From JAFAFN01 sp963707555 (GTDB lineage Bacteria > Actinomycetota > Acidimicrobiia > Acidimicrobiales > Microtrichaceae), in the NCBI GenBank assembly GCA_963707555.1, contig CAVPQM010000024.1, positions 124,001-188,000 of the forward strand: a DNA stretch of 64,000 bases. Reading direction: 5' to 3'. The notes under the pieces were generated by a model, which worked only from the letters and a program-made list of their open reading frames with translations, had not been told where the DNA came from and ran no database searches. Both the position numbers and the translations under genes were made by a program. Shown here piece by piece: positions 56,599-64,000 of this stretch (the stretch's first letter is position 1; every line of letters begins with the position of its first letter).

Positions 56599-58408
56599 CC
56601 TCGTCGACCCCGAGCGCCGATCGGCTCCAGGGCGCCACGCCGTTGCGTCGGGTCATCGGTGTCATGGGCACGCTGCGCTGGTGGATCGTCGCCGTCCGCC
56701 CTGCTCAGCGCCGTGACCTTCGCCGCGGCGATCGGGCTGATCTCGATGGCGGGATCGCTGATCTCACGCGCCGCGCTGGTCGACTCCACCGCCACGCTGA
56801 CACTCGCGATCGTCGGGGTGCGCCTGTTCGCGGTGGTACGGGCGGTGGGCCGCTACCTGGAGCGCTACGTCGGACACCTGGGCACGTTCCGGATCCTCAC
56901 CCGGGTGCGGGTCTGGTTCTTCCGACGGCATCGAACCACTCGCGCCGGCGGCGCTCGCCGATGCACGCTCCGGCGACCTGCTCACCCGGATCGTCGACGA
57001 CGTCGAGACGCTGCAGGACCTCTCGTTGCGGGTGCTCGCACCACCACTCGCCGCGCTGCTGGCCGGCGGCGTCGGCGCGGCGGTGCTCTGGTCGCTCGAA
57101 CCCCACGCTCGCCGCGGCGCTCATCGCGTTCATGGTCCTGACCGGCGTGGTGCTGCCGGTGTCGACACGTCGCCTCGGTCGGGCCGCCGCCGAGGTGGTG
57201 ACCACCCGCCAGGCCGTGATCAACTCGGTCGCCGTCGAGTCGGTCGATGCGATCGCCGAGCTGGCGGCGTACGGCAGGGAGGACCTGCTCGGCGGTCGAC
57301 TCGCAGCGCTCACCGACGAGCGCCGGACGCGCCGAACGTCGCCTCGCCACGCTACGGGGGCTGCACACGGGGCTCGCGACCCTGCTCGGCGGTCTCGCCG
57401 CGGTCGGCGCGCTCGCGCTGGCCGTCCCGATGGTCGTCGACGGGCGTCTCGACGGCGTGCTGCTCGCGGTCGTGCCGCTCGCTGCCATCGCGAGCTTCGA
57501 GGCGATCGCACCGCTCGCGAGCTCCTTCGAGCACTTCGACCGCAGCCGCGCCGCCGCACGCCGGCTGGTCGAGCTCGTCGACCAGCCACCCACGGTGGTG
57601 GACCGCTCAGGAGCACGACGTGCTGACGCCGTCGACGCGCCGGTGCTGTCGGGTGACGGCTCGGTGAGCTTCGACCACGTCGACTTCCGGTACCTGCCTG
57701 ACCGGCCCGACGTGTTGCGCGACGCGAGCTTCACGATCCCCGCGGGCACCCGGGTCGCGATCGTCGGACCGAGCGGCGCCGGCAAGTCGACGATCCCGGC
57801 GCTGTTGCTGCGGTTCTGGGAACCGCAGGCGGGATCGATCTGCATCGACGGCGTCGACGTGCGCGACGTGCCCCTCGACGCCGCGCGCGCGTGCGGTCGC
57901 GGTCGTCGCGCAGCACGACCACTTGTTCGACACCACGGTCCGCGACAACCTGCGGCTCGGGGACTCACTCGCGGACGACGACCGCCTGCTCGCTGCGTGT
58001 CGGGCGGCGGCGCTCGACGACTGGCTCGACACCGTGCCCGATGGTCTGGACGCACGGGTCGGCGAGGACGGCGAGCGCCTCAGCGGCGGCGAGCGGCAAC
58101 GACTGATGATCGCCCGGGCGCTGCTCGCCGAGTCGTCGGTCCTCGTGCTCGACGAAGCGACCGCGCACCTCGATCCCGACACGGAGTCACGCGTGCTCGC
58201 CGGAGTGGCGGCCTGGCGCCACGGTCGCACGACGGTGCACATCGCCCATCACGCCGCCACCCTCGCTGACGCCGACCTGGTGCTGCGCGTCGACCACGGT
58301 CGTGTCGTCGACGACACCCGATCGCCCGGGCGCACCGGGTGGACGGGGTTCCGGCAGACAGGGGGTCCGGTGGACGGGGCTCAGGTGGACGAGGCGCCGG
58401 GGGCGTAG
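56595..58408 (+). CDS. cydC: Thiol reductant ABC exporter subunit CydC, frameshifted
   Basis: Partner of CydD. Membrane segments VTFAAAIGLISMAGSLISRA, RYLERYVGHLGTFRILTRVR and GVVLPVSTRRLGRAAAEV; ATPase with Walker A IVGPSGAGKSTIPALLLRFW, signature LSGGERQRLMIARALLAES and Walker B VLVLDEATAHLDPDTESRVL. The frame changes near 56700, 56930, 57105, 57330 and 57890; corrected length is about 604 residues. The C-terminal tail is low-complexity (GRTGWTGFRQTGGPVDG). Its last 28 bases overlap the convergent fdhD. GTG start overlaps the cydD stop. Confidence 0.87.
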
Positions 58409-59238
58409 ACGTTCATGCGGTCCTGGCGGACGAAGCCGGCGAGCTGCAGCCCCGCGAGGTTCGCCGTCTGCACGGCGAGGGCCGACGGCGCGCTGACTGC
58501 CACGACCGCGGCGAACCCGGCGGCCCACGCCTTCTGCACCATCTCGAACGAGGCACGACCGCTGACGTACAGGGCCATGTCGGCGGTGGCACGACGGCCG
58601 TCGACGGGGTCGAGGCGCCCCTCGAGCAGCAGCGACCCGACGACCTTGTCGACCGCGTTGTGGCGTCCGATGTCCTCGCGCAGCAGGACCATGGTGCCGG
58701 ACCGGTCGAACGCCGCCGCGGCGTGCACCGCGCCGGTGCGGGCGAAGAGCGGCTGATGATCCCTGGCCCGCTCGGGCAGGGCCAGGAGCAGATCGAGCGG
58801 GAAGGGCTCGACGCCCGTCAGGGGCTCGAGCCGGGCGGCGAGCTCGTCGATGGTGGTCGAGCCGCACAGTCCGCACGACGACGAGGTCGTCGTCAGTCGG
58901 GCCGTGGGGGTCGGCGCACGTCCGCCGGTGTGGACGGTGACGACGTTGTAGTCGGTGTCGTAGGCGGAGCCGGTGCCGCAGTACCGGCAACGCAGCACGG
59001 GTGCGCCGGCGAGCAGGCCGTCGGTGAAGCAGAAGCCGGCGGCCAGCTCGAAGTCGTGACCCGGGGTGCGCATGGTGGTCGCGACGCGCACGCCGTCGAG
59101 CTCGATCGCGAGCGGTTCCTCGACGATCAGGTCGTCCGGGGACCGGCGGGTCGTGCCGTCGGCCGCGTAGCGACGCACGAGCACCCGGTCGACCCGACCG
59201 GCGCGTGGCGGACGGGTGCGTTCAGCCTCGGTCGCCAC
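58381..59238 (-). CDS. fdhD: Formate dehydrogenase sulfurtransferase FdhD
   Basis: 285 residues. Needed to sulfurate the molybdenum/tungsten cofactor of formate dehydrogenase. Conserved: EEPLAIELDGVRVATTMRTP, AAGFCFTDGLLAG, the CGxCG motif in SSCGLCGSTT with both cysteines, and REDIGRHNAVDKVVG. The GTG start overlaps the end of the DUF6457 gene (17 bases), so the two are co-translated. No formate dehydrogenase gene is in the window. Intact. Confidence 0.92.
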   Translation of the reverse strand: MATEAERTRPPRAGRVDRVLVRRYAADGTTRRSPDDLIVEEPLAIELDGVRVATTMRTPGHDFELAAGFCFTDGLLAGAPVLRCRYCGTGSAYDTDYNVVTVHTGGRAPTPTARLTTTSSSCGLCGSTTIDELAARLEPLTGVEPFPLDLLLALPERARDHQPLFARTGAVHAAAAFDRSGTMVLLREDIGRHNAVDKVVGSLLLEGRLDPVDGRRATADMALYVSGRASFEMVQKAWAAGFAAVVAVSAPSALAVQTANLAGLQLAGFVRQDRMNVYAPGASST

Positions 59239-59452
59239 TGATCGCCTCGAGCGAGGGCTCGGTGCCCGCACGGCCGAGCTGCAGCCCTCGCAGGAAGCAC
59301 GAGATGGGCGCGTTGCGGCGGTCGCCGCTGTCGTGCGCGGCGACACCTGCCAGCGTGAGCAGCGCCTCGATCTGCGCGTCGTCGAGCGTCTCGACGCCGG
59401 CGGCCGCCGCGAAGTCGTCGATCCAGGCGGTGTCGAAGTCGTCCTCGGGCAT
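59222..59452 (-). CDS. DUF6457 small protein
   Basis: 76 residues: DFDTAWIDDFAAAAGVETLD and KNAP-like RRNAPISCFLRGLQLGRAG, the DUF6457 pattern. It is commonly found next to mobA and fdhD in actinobacteria; function unknown, presumed accessory to Moco or formate dehydrogenase maturation. The ATG follows TAGCAT by 7 bases (leaderless) and it shares the divergent promoter region with mobA. Confidence 0.72.
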   Translation of the reverse strand: MPEDDFDTAWIDDFAAAAGVETLDDAQIEALLTLAGVAAHDSGDRRNAPISCFLRGLQLGRAGTEPSLEAISGDRG

Positions 59453-59459
59453 GTCCCGG

Positions 59460-59465
59460 ATGCTA
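59460..59465 (-). promoter_or_regulatory. -10 hexamer, leaderless DUF6457-fdhD transcript
   Basis: TAGCAT ends 7 bases before the ATG at 59452; a plus-strand TACAAG at 59464 overlaps it and could serve mobA. Confidence 0.45.
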
Positions 59466-59477
59466 CAAGTGGGCGCC

Positions 59478-60165
59478 GTGGACCTGACCCCGGCCCCGAC
59501 CCCGGCCCCCTCCCCGGCTGTCACCGGGCCGCTCCGTGTGGCCGGCATCGTGCTCGCCGGTGGCCGGTCGTCGCGCTTCGGTTCGGACAAGTCACGAGCG
59601 CTCCTCGGCGGGAGTCCGGTCCTGGAGCGCGTGGTGGACCGTGTCGAGGACCTGGCCGCCCGAGGGGTGATCGACGACGTGGTGGTGGTGGGTACGTGGG
59701 CGCCCGAGGGGACTCGCCTCGTGCTCGAACCCGAGCGGTTCCTGGGTCCGCTCGCCGGACTCGCGCACGCGTTCGACGTCACCGATGCCGACGTCGCGCT
59801 CGTGCTGGCGGGCGACCACCCGCTGCTGCGGACCGAGCTGCTCGAGTTGCTCGTCGAGACCGCCCTGCGCACGCCGGGCGCAGATGCCGTGGTCCCGATC
59901 GGACCGGATGGCCCCGAGCCGCTGGTCGCCTGCTATCGGCGTTCGGCCCACCCGGTGACCGTGCGACAGCTCGACCGGGGTCGGCGCAGCCTCCGCGGTC
60001 TGCTCGATGAGCTGTCCGTCGAGTGGATCGGCCGGCGGGCCTGGTCACGCGCGGACCGCACGGGCGCAGTCGTTCCTCGACGTCGACACCCCCGAGGACC
60101 TCCGCGCGCTCGAACAGGCCGCGCTGGAACGGCCCGACCCCTCGGCGTCAGGTCCAGAGGGGTAG
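59478..60165 (+). CDS. mobA: Molybdenum cofactor guanylyltransferase, one frameshift
   Basis: Transfers GMP from GTP to molybdopterin. Nucleotidyltransferase signature VAGIVLAGGRSSRFGSDKSR (the LAGGxSxRxGxDK motif), then RVVDRVEDLAARGVIDDVVV and ALVLAGDHPLLRTELLELLV. The frame changes near 60055; the C-terminus then reads SFLDVDTPEDLRALEQAAL, and the stop is at 60163. The first about 17 residues are Pro/Ala/Thr-rich (TPAPTPAPSPAV). GTG start with only a short upstream region. The 3' end overlaps moeA by 18 bases. Confidence 0.85.
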
Positions 60166-61338
60166 CAGCTCGACCTCGGCACCCTCGGGGATCCGGGGTC
60201 GGTCCGCGGGCACGACGGCGAGCGCACCCGCCGCGGCGATGCCGACCAGGGCGTGCGAACCCAGCAAGGGGGTCGGCGACCAGGCGTCGTCGGCGTCGGC
60301 CACCACGGGGATCAGGTGGGTCTTGCCGTCGACGGGTCGCTCGAGCGCACTCGCCAGTCGCCCCTGCACGCGTGGCGTGGTCGCCGGATCGATGCCCCGG
60401 AGGCGTCGCAGCGCCGGACGCACGAACAGCTCGAACGCGACGACGACCGACACGGGGTTGCCCGGCATGCCGATGTAGGTGCACTCCCCGATCCGACCGA
60501 ACGCGAGCGGTTTCGCCGGGCGGATGGCGACCTGTTCGAAGCGGACCGGGTGCTCGCCGAGCGCGGCGCGCAGCGGGTCGAACTCGGCCCCCATCGAGAT
60601 GCCACCCGAGGTGAGGATCAGGTCGACCTCGGGGGCGAGCGCCTCGAGCAGCGCGCCGATCAACGGCGCGTCGTCCGCGGCGTGCACCACGTGTGCGATC
60701 CCACCGGCGCTCGTCACGAGCTGCTCGCTCAGGGTGCTGTTGGAGTCGAAGATCTGCCCGACGGCCAGCTCGCCGTGGCCGGGTGGGACCAGCTCGTCGC
60801 CGGTGGTGACGATCGCGACCTTGGGGCGGCGGTGGACGAGCAGCTCGGCCAGACCGGTCGACGCGGCCACACCCAGATGACCCGCCGTGAGCACCGTCGG
60901 CGCGGCGATGAGCCGTTCGCCGCTGCGGCCGACCTCGCCGCGGACGCGCACGTGCCGGCCCGGCGACACGGCCGTGCGCACCGTGACCACGTCGGTGCCG
61001 GCGTCGGTCTCCTCGACCGGCACCACGGCATCGGCACCCGCCGGCACGACGGCACCCGTGAGGATGCGCACCGCGGTGCCCGCCACCACCTCTGCGTCGC
61101 TGGGGTGCCCACTCGACGAGGTGCCGATGACCCGCAACGCGACGGGCGCGCCGTCCAGGTCACCCGAGCGCACGGCGTAGCCGTCCATCGCCGAGGCGTC
61201 GAAGGGAGGGGTGTCGAGGGTCGCCGTGACGTCCGCGGCGAGCACCGACCCGAGCGCCTCTGCGGTCCGGGTCAGCGCTGAAGGCAACGGGTGTACCAGC
61301 GCCAGAACGTCCTCGACTGCCTGTTCCAGGGGGATCAT
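60148..61338 (-). CDS. moeA: Molybdopterin molybdenumtransferase MoeA
   Basis: 396 residues, intact. Inserts molybdate into adenylated molybdopterin. Seen: FDASAMDGYAVRSGDL, GTAVRILTGAVVPAGADAVV, PKVAIVTTGDELVPPG, IFDSNSTLSEQLVTSAGGIA, LILTSGGISMGAEFD and FGRIGECTYIGMPGNPVSV, the MoeA domain order. The ATG follows TACCCT by 6 bases, suggesting a leaderless mRNA. Convergent with mobA (18-base overlap). With fdhD and mobA it forms a cofactor cluster. Confidence 0.94.
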   Translation of the reverse strand: MIPLEQAVEDVLALVHPLPSALTRTAEALGSVLAADVTATLDTPPFDASAMDGYAVRSGDLDGAPVALRVIGTSSSGHPSDAEVVAGTAVRILTGAVVPAGADAVVPVEETDAGTDVVTVRTAVSPGRHVRVRGEVGRSGERLIAAPTVLTAGHLGVAASTGLAELLVHRRPKVAIVTTGDELVPPGHGELAVGQIFDSNSTLSEQLVTSAGGIAHVVHAADDAPLIGALLEALAPEVDLILTSGGISMGAEFDPLRAALGEHPVRFEQVAIRPAKPLAFGRIGECTYIGMPGNPVSVVVAFELFVRPALRRLRGIDPATTPRVQGRLASALERPVDGKTHLIPVVADADDAWSPTPLLGSHALVGIAAAGALAVVPADRPRIPEGAEVELLPLWT

Positions 61339-61344
61339 GGGCCC

Positions 61345-61350
61345 AGGGTA
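61345..61350 (-). promoter_or_regulatory. -10 hexamer, leaderless moeA
   Basis: TACCCT ends 6 bases before the moeA ATG. Confidence 0.5.
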
Positions 61351-61433
61351 TGGCCGCGACCGGGGGTCACATCGCTCACCCCCCGGCCCGGCGACGGGTC
61401 GAGGACCTGCGACGGCAGCGGGTCGAGGCGTCG

Positions 61434-64000
61434 TCAGCGACGTCGGACCAGCACGAGCGCGACGTCGTCCTCGGGGTCCGACTCGCCGAGGCACCGTTCG
61501 AGCACGGCGTCCGCCCGCTCGGACAGGGTGCCCGCGTCGCCGACCTCGGCGACCACCGAGACGAGGCGTGCGACGGACTCGTCGAAGGACTCGTCGCGTC
61601 GTTCGATCAACCCGTCGGTGTAGGCGACGAGGACCGCTCCCGGATCGAGATGGGCGGTGCCGGGTCGGACCTGCCCGACCGGCAGGCCGAGCAGCGACTG
61701 GCGCCCACCTTCGAGCACGTCGACGGTGCCGTCGGGGCGTCGCACCAGCAGCGGCGGGTGCCCGGCGTGCACGTACTCGACGGTGCCCTCGGCCGGGTCG
61801 ACGATCGCCATCGCGACGCTGGCGGTGACGAGCTCCCTGCCGCCCACGAGCAGCCCGGTGGCCTGCGGGAACACCTCGCCGAGCGGCACGCCCCCTCTGG
61901 CCAGCGCGTTCACGATCGACCGGACCTGGATCATGTCGGCGACCGCGGTGATGCCGTGCCCGGCGATGTCGCCGATCACGATCAGGTACCGGCCGTCGTC
62001 GAGCACCGAGCCGTCGTACCAGTCGCCGCCCATCCCGACCGGCGAGGACGACGGCAGGTAGCGGTCCTCGACCTCGAGCCCGTCGATCGCGCCGAGCGGC
62101 AAGGTGACGCGGTCCTGGAGGCCGGCGACGACCTGGTGCTCGGCCTCGCCGAGTCGGACGCGCTCGAGGGTCTGGCTGCTGAGCTCGGCGATCGTGCGCA
62201 ACGTCGACATGTCGGTCTCGCTGAACGCCGGGGCCTCCCGCCAGGCGAAGCCGATGGCGCCCAGGGGGGCCGAGTCCGCGCCGAGGAGCGGCAGGTGGAT
62301 CGTCGCCGTCGCCCCGAGCTCGCGCACGGCGTCGGCGTAGCGGCCGGGATAGCGCTCGTCGATCACCTCGGGTGACTCCAGCACCACGGGCCGTCCCTCA
62401 CGGATGGCCTCCATGCCGGGCAGGTCCTGTTCGAGGGCACGCAGGCCGAACTGGTCGACCCCCGCGATCGGGAACGGGGGCCGGGGTTTGACGACCGCCG
62501 AGCTGTCGTCGATCAGCGCGATGTTCGCGGCGGTCGCGCCCACCGGCGTGGGGGCGAGCTCGAGCAGCGCCGTGGCCAACGCGTCGACGGTGGCGACCCG
62601 GGCGAAGCTCTCGGCGAGCACCGCCAGGTCCCTGCTGTGCTGGGCATCGGCCGCCTGCGCCTCGGTGAGCGACGCACGGATGACCGATTGCGTCGCCATC
62701 TCCGCGATGGTCGACAGCGTCGAGCGCAGCGCGTCGTCGAAGACCCGCGGCGCCGACCAGGCGAACACCACCGACCCTATCGTGCGGTCGCCGTCCCGCA
62801 TGGGGAGCGCTGCTCGGGCACCCTCGCCGAGGGGAGCCGTGGCGTCGCCGGTGTCGGGATAGCGGATCCGGTAGGCGTCCATGTGCTCGACGAGCACCGG
62901 CTGCCCGGTCCTGGCTGCGTCGGTGAACGCGAGCGACGTGTCGAGCGGCAGCCGGACGAACTGCTCGCGCACCCGGTCGACGACGGTGTCGCCGTGGTAC
63001 ACGTCGAGCACACCCGCCGCCTTGTCGATCACGCCCAGGCTCGCCGACGACGCACCGACGGGCAGACGGCCGTGGCCGGTGATGACCGACGCCACCTGCT
63101 GCAGGGTGGTTGCGCCGGCGAGCGCCTCGGCGAGTCGGGCCAGCCGGTCGGAGCGGACCGCGATCAGGTCGGTGACCGCGGCGCGCTGGAAGGTCTGCTC
63201 GCAGAGCTCGGCGAGCGTCTGGAGCGTGGCGACCATCGTGTCGTCGAAGCGCACCTTGGCCCACTCGATGTCGAGCGTGCCCGCCGTGACGCCGTCGCCG
63301 CCGTCGATCGCGAGCGAGGCGCGCCGCTCGTCGGGATAGGTGGTGACTCGGCCGTCCGTCACCCCTGAGGAGGTCGTCCCTGAGGTCGTCACATCCGCGG
63401 CAGTCGCATCGGAGACAGGCACATCGGCCACGTCGGACGAGCCGTCCTCACGCGCGCTCGGGTCGATCATCGTCAGCCGCGCGCTGGTCGCGCCGAGCGC
63501 GGGAGCGACGTCCTTGGCGATCACTCCTGCGACCTCCTGGACCGACGCCGCGCTGACGAGCTCGTGTCCGATCGCCGCGGTCGAGCTGACCAGGCCGACG
63601 ACGCGGTCCATCGACCGGTCGTGCGCCGCGCTGCGCAACACCAGGATCACGAGCGCTCCGCTCAGGACGAACGTCAGCCCCAGCAGGAAGAACGGCAGGT
63701 CGTGGTCGACGCTGCGGCCGTCGCTCAGCTCGAGGCGCCAGGTTCGCCCGCCGACCTCGATCTCGCGTTCCAGCGCATCCTCGGTGGGGCCGGGCTCGGT
63801 GGTGGCGAGCACCTGCGTGCCGTCGCTCAGCCGGGCCTGCAGGTGTGGGTCGAGCTCGGTGAGACCGCTGAGCAGGTCGGCCCCGGAGTACGCACTCGCC
63901 ACGAAGCCCACGTGAGCGGCTCTGCGCTCCTCGGCGGTCGCCCCCTCGGCGCCGGGGCGGTACAGCGGCTTGATGATGAAGAAGAGGGTGAAGTCGTCCG
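61434..64000 (-). CDS. Membrane sensor with CHASE-like, three GAF and SpoIIE phosphatase domains (5' end outside)
   Basis: Visible about 855 residues. An extracytoplasmic sensor region at the right edge (PLYRPGAEGATAEERRAAHV, the CHASE-type GATAEERRAAHVGFV segment), a transmembrane helix (FFLLGLTFVLSGALVILVL), three successive GAF-like domains, and a C-terminal PP2C/SpoIIE phosphatase with VGMGGDWYDGSVLDDGRYLI and VIGDIAGHGITAVADMIQVR. This architecture controls anti-sigma factor pathways (RsbU/SpoIIE type). Intact; the start lies beyond 64000. Targets unknown, possibly STAS proteins such as the one at 3.5 kb, but that one lacks the usual serine. Confidence 0.85.
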   Translation of the reverse strand, partial: DDFTLFFIIKPLYRPGAEGATAEERRAAHVGFVASAYSGADLLSGLTELDPHLQARLSDGTQVLATTEPGPTEDALEREIEVGGRTWRLELSDGRSVDHDLPFFLLGLTFVLSGALVILVLRSAAHDRSMDRVVGLVSSTAAIGHELVSAASVQEVAGVIAKDVAPALGATSARLTMIDPSAREDGSSDVADVPVSDATAADVTTSGTTSSGVTDGRVTTYPDERRASLAIDGGDGVTAGTLDIEWAKVRFDDTMVATLQTLAELCEQTFQRAAVTDLIAVRSDRLARLAEALAGATTLQQVASVITGHGRLPVGASSASLGVIDKAAGVLDVYHGDTVVDRVREQFVRLPLDTSLAFTDAARTGQPVLVEHMDAYRIRYPDTGDATAPLGEGARAALPMRDGDRTIGSVVFAWSAPRVFDDALRSTLSTIAEMATQSVIRASLTEAQAADAQHSRDLAVLAESFARVATVDALATALLELAPTPVGATAANIALIDDSSAVVKPRPPFPIAGVDQFGLRALEQDLPGMEAIREGRPVVLESPEVIDERYPGRYADAVRELGATATIHLPLLGADSAPLGAIGFAWREAPAFSETDMSTLRTIAELSSQTLERVRLGEAEHQVVAGLQDRVTLPLGAIDGLEVEDRYLPSSSPVGMGGDWYDGSVLDDGRYLIVIGDIAGHGITAVADMIQVRSIVNALARGGVPLGEVFPQATGLLVGGRELVTASVAMAIVDPAEGTVEYVHAGHPPLLVRRPDGTVDVLEGGRQSLLGLPVGQVRPGTAHLDPGAVLVAYTDGLIERRDESFDESVARLVSVVAEVGDAGTLSERADAVLERCLGESDPEDDVALVLVRRR

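Noticed and set aside
56595..58408. Programmed frameshifting in cydC
   Set aside because: Five shifts without slippery sites, in one gene and in a block with many other indels, fit base-calling error better.

Overview
The window is high-GC chromosomal DNA from an actinobacterium. The gene families and their sequences (a topA-MFS pair, a STAS/helicase/Tad-pilus neighbourhood, lysine-rich TopA tail, both GSI and GSII glutamine synthetases, MutAB/MeaB, cydABDC) fit an Acidimicrobiia-type genome, for example an Ilumatobacter relative. This placement is inference, because no rRNA is present. I see no insertion sequences, phage genes, CRISPR arrays or plasmid functions: it is housekeeping and core-accessory DNA.

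Layout. 1-10 kb: MFS transporter, topA, a STAS protein, a DEAD/DEAH helicase, and a compact Tad/Flp pilus operon (CpaE-like, TadA, TadB, TadC, DUF4244, TadE); the gene order resembles the topA-helicase-tad neighbourhood known from Mycobacterium and Streptomyces. 10-15.8 kb: a MocR-type regulator with a coupled aminotransferase, an SRPBCC protein, a sigma-70 factor, an unknown protein and a MarR regulator. 15.8-21 kb: nitrogen and NAD block, with nadE, glnII, and a divergent glnA-glnR pair. 21-26 kb: RidA, a Tat-type lipoprotein, and an Fe-S module (erpA, SufR-like regulator, mrp), then TauE and a secreted protease. 27-34.7 kb: propionate/methylmalonyl-CoA block (meaB, three tetR genes, mutB, mutA). 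34.8-41 kb: DoxX, PIG-L deacetylase, thioesterase, EEP phosphatase, prolyl aminopeptidase, GAF protein and an AI-2E family permease. 41-50 kb: MBL hydrolase, PaaX regulator, fatty acid desaturase, META lipoprotein, pheA, a potassium channel, tRNA-Ser(UGA), a lysine-rich peptide, an alpha/beta hydrolase and a patatin. 50-58.4 kb: ClC channel, DUF1275 protein and the complete cytochrome bd operon cydABDC. 58.4-64 kb: molybdenum-cofactor/formate dehydrogenase maturation genes (fdhD, DUF6457, mobA, moeA) and a membrane-bound SpoIIE-type phosphatase.

Two window-wide properties matter to any reader. First, conserved genes in several blocks (about 0.6-12.8, 13.4-16.8, 24.3-24.8, 38.5-39.5, 41-49.9, 50.4-50.6 and 55.9-58 kb) are repeatedly shifted in frame by single-base indels, while other blocks (17.7-24 and 25.3-38 kb) are clean. 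The broken genes are essential or highly conserved, so this looks like an unpolished long-read assembly rather than gene decay; I annotate each as one gene and give the breakpoints. Second, many genes have a TAnnnT -10 hexamer ending only 6-9 bases before the start codon, which predicts leaderless mRNAs; this settles several start codons.

The most interesting regulatory structures are a leaderless 24-residue upstream ORF with a perfect inverted repeat in front of tandem tetR genes next to meaB, a helically phased GTGAAC array between the two glutamine synthetase genes beside a GlnR homologue, and several palindromes placed on predicted promoters.
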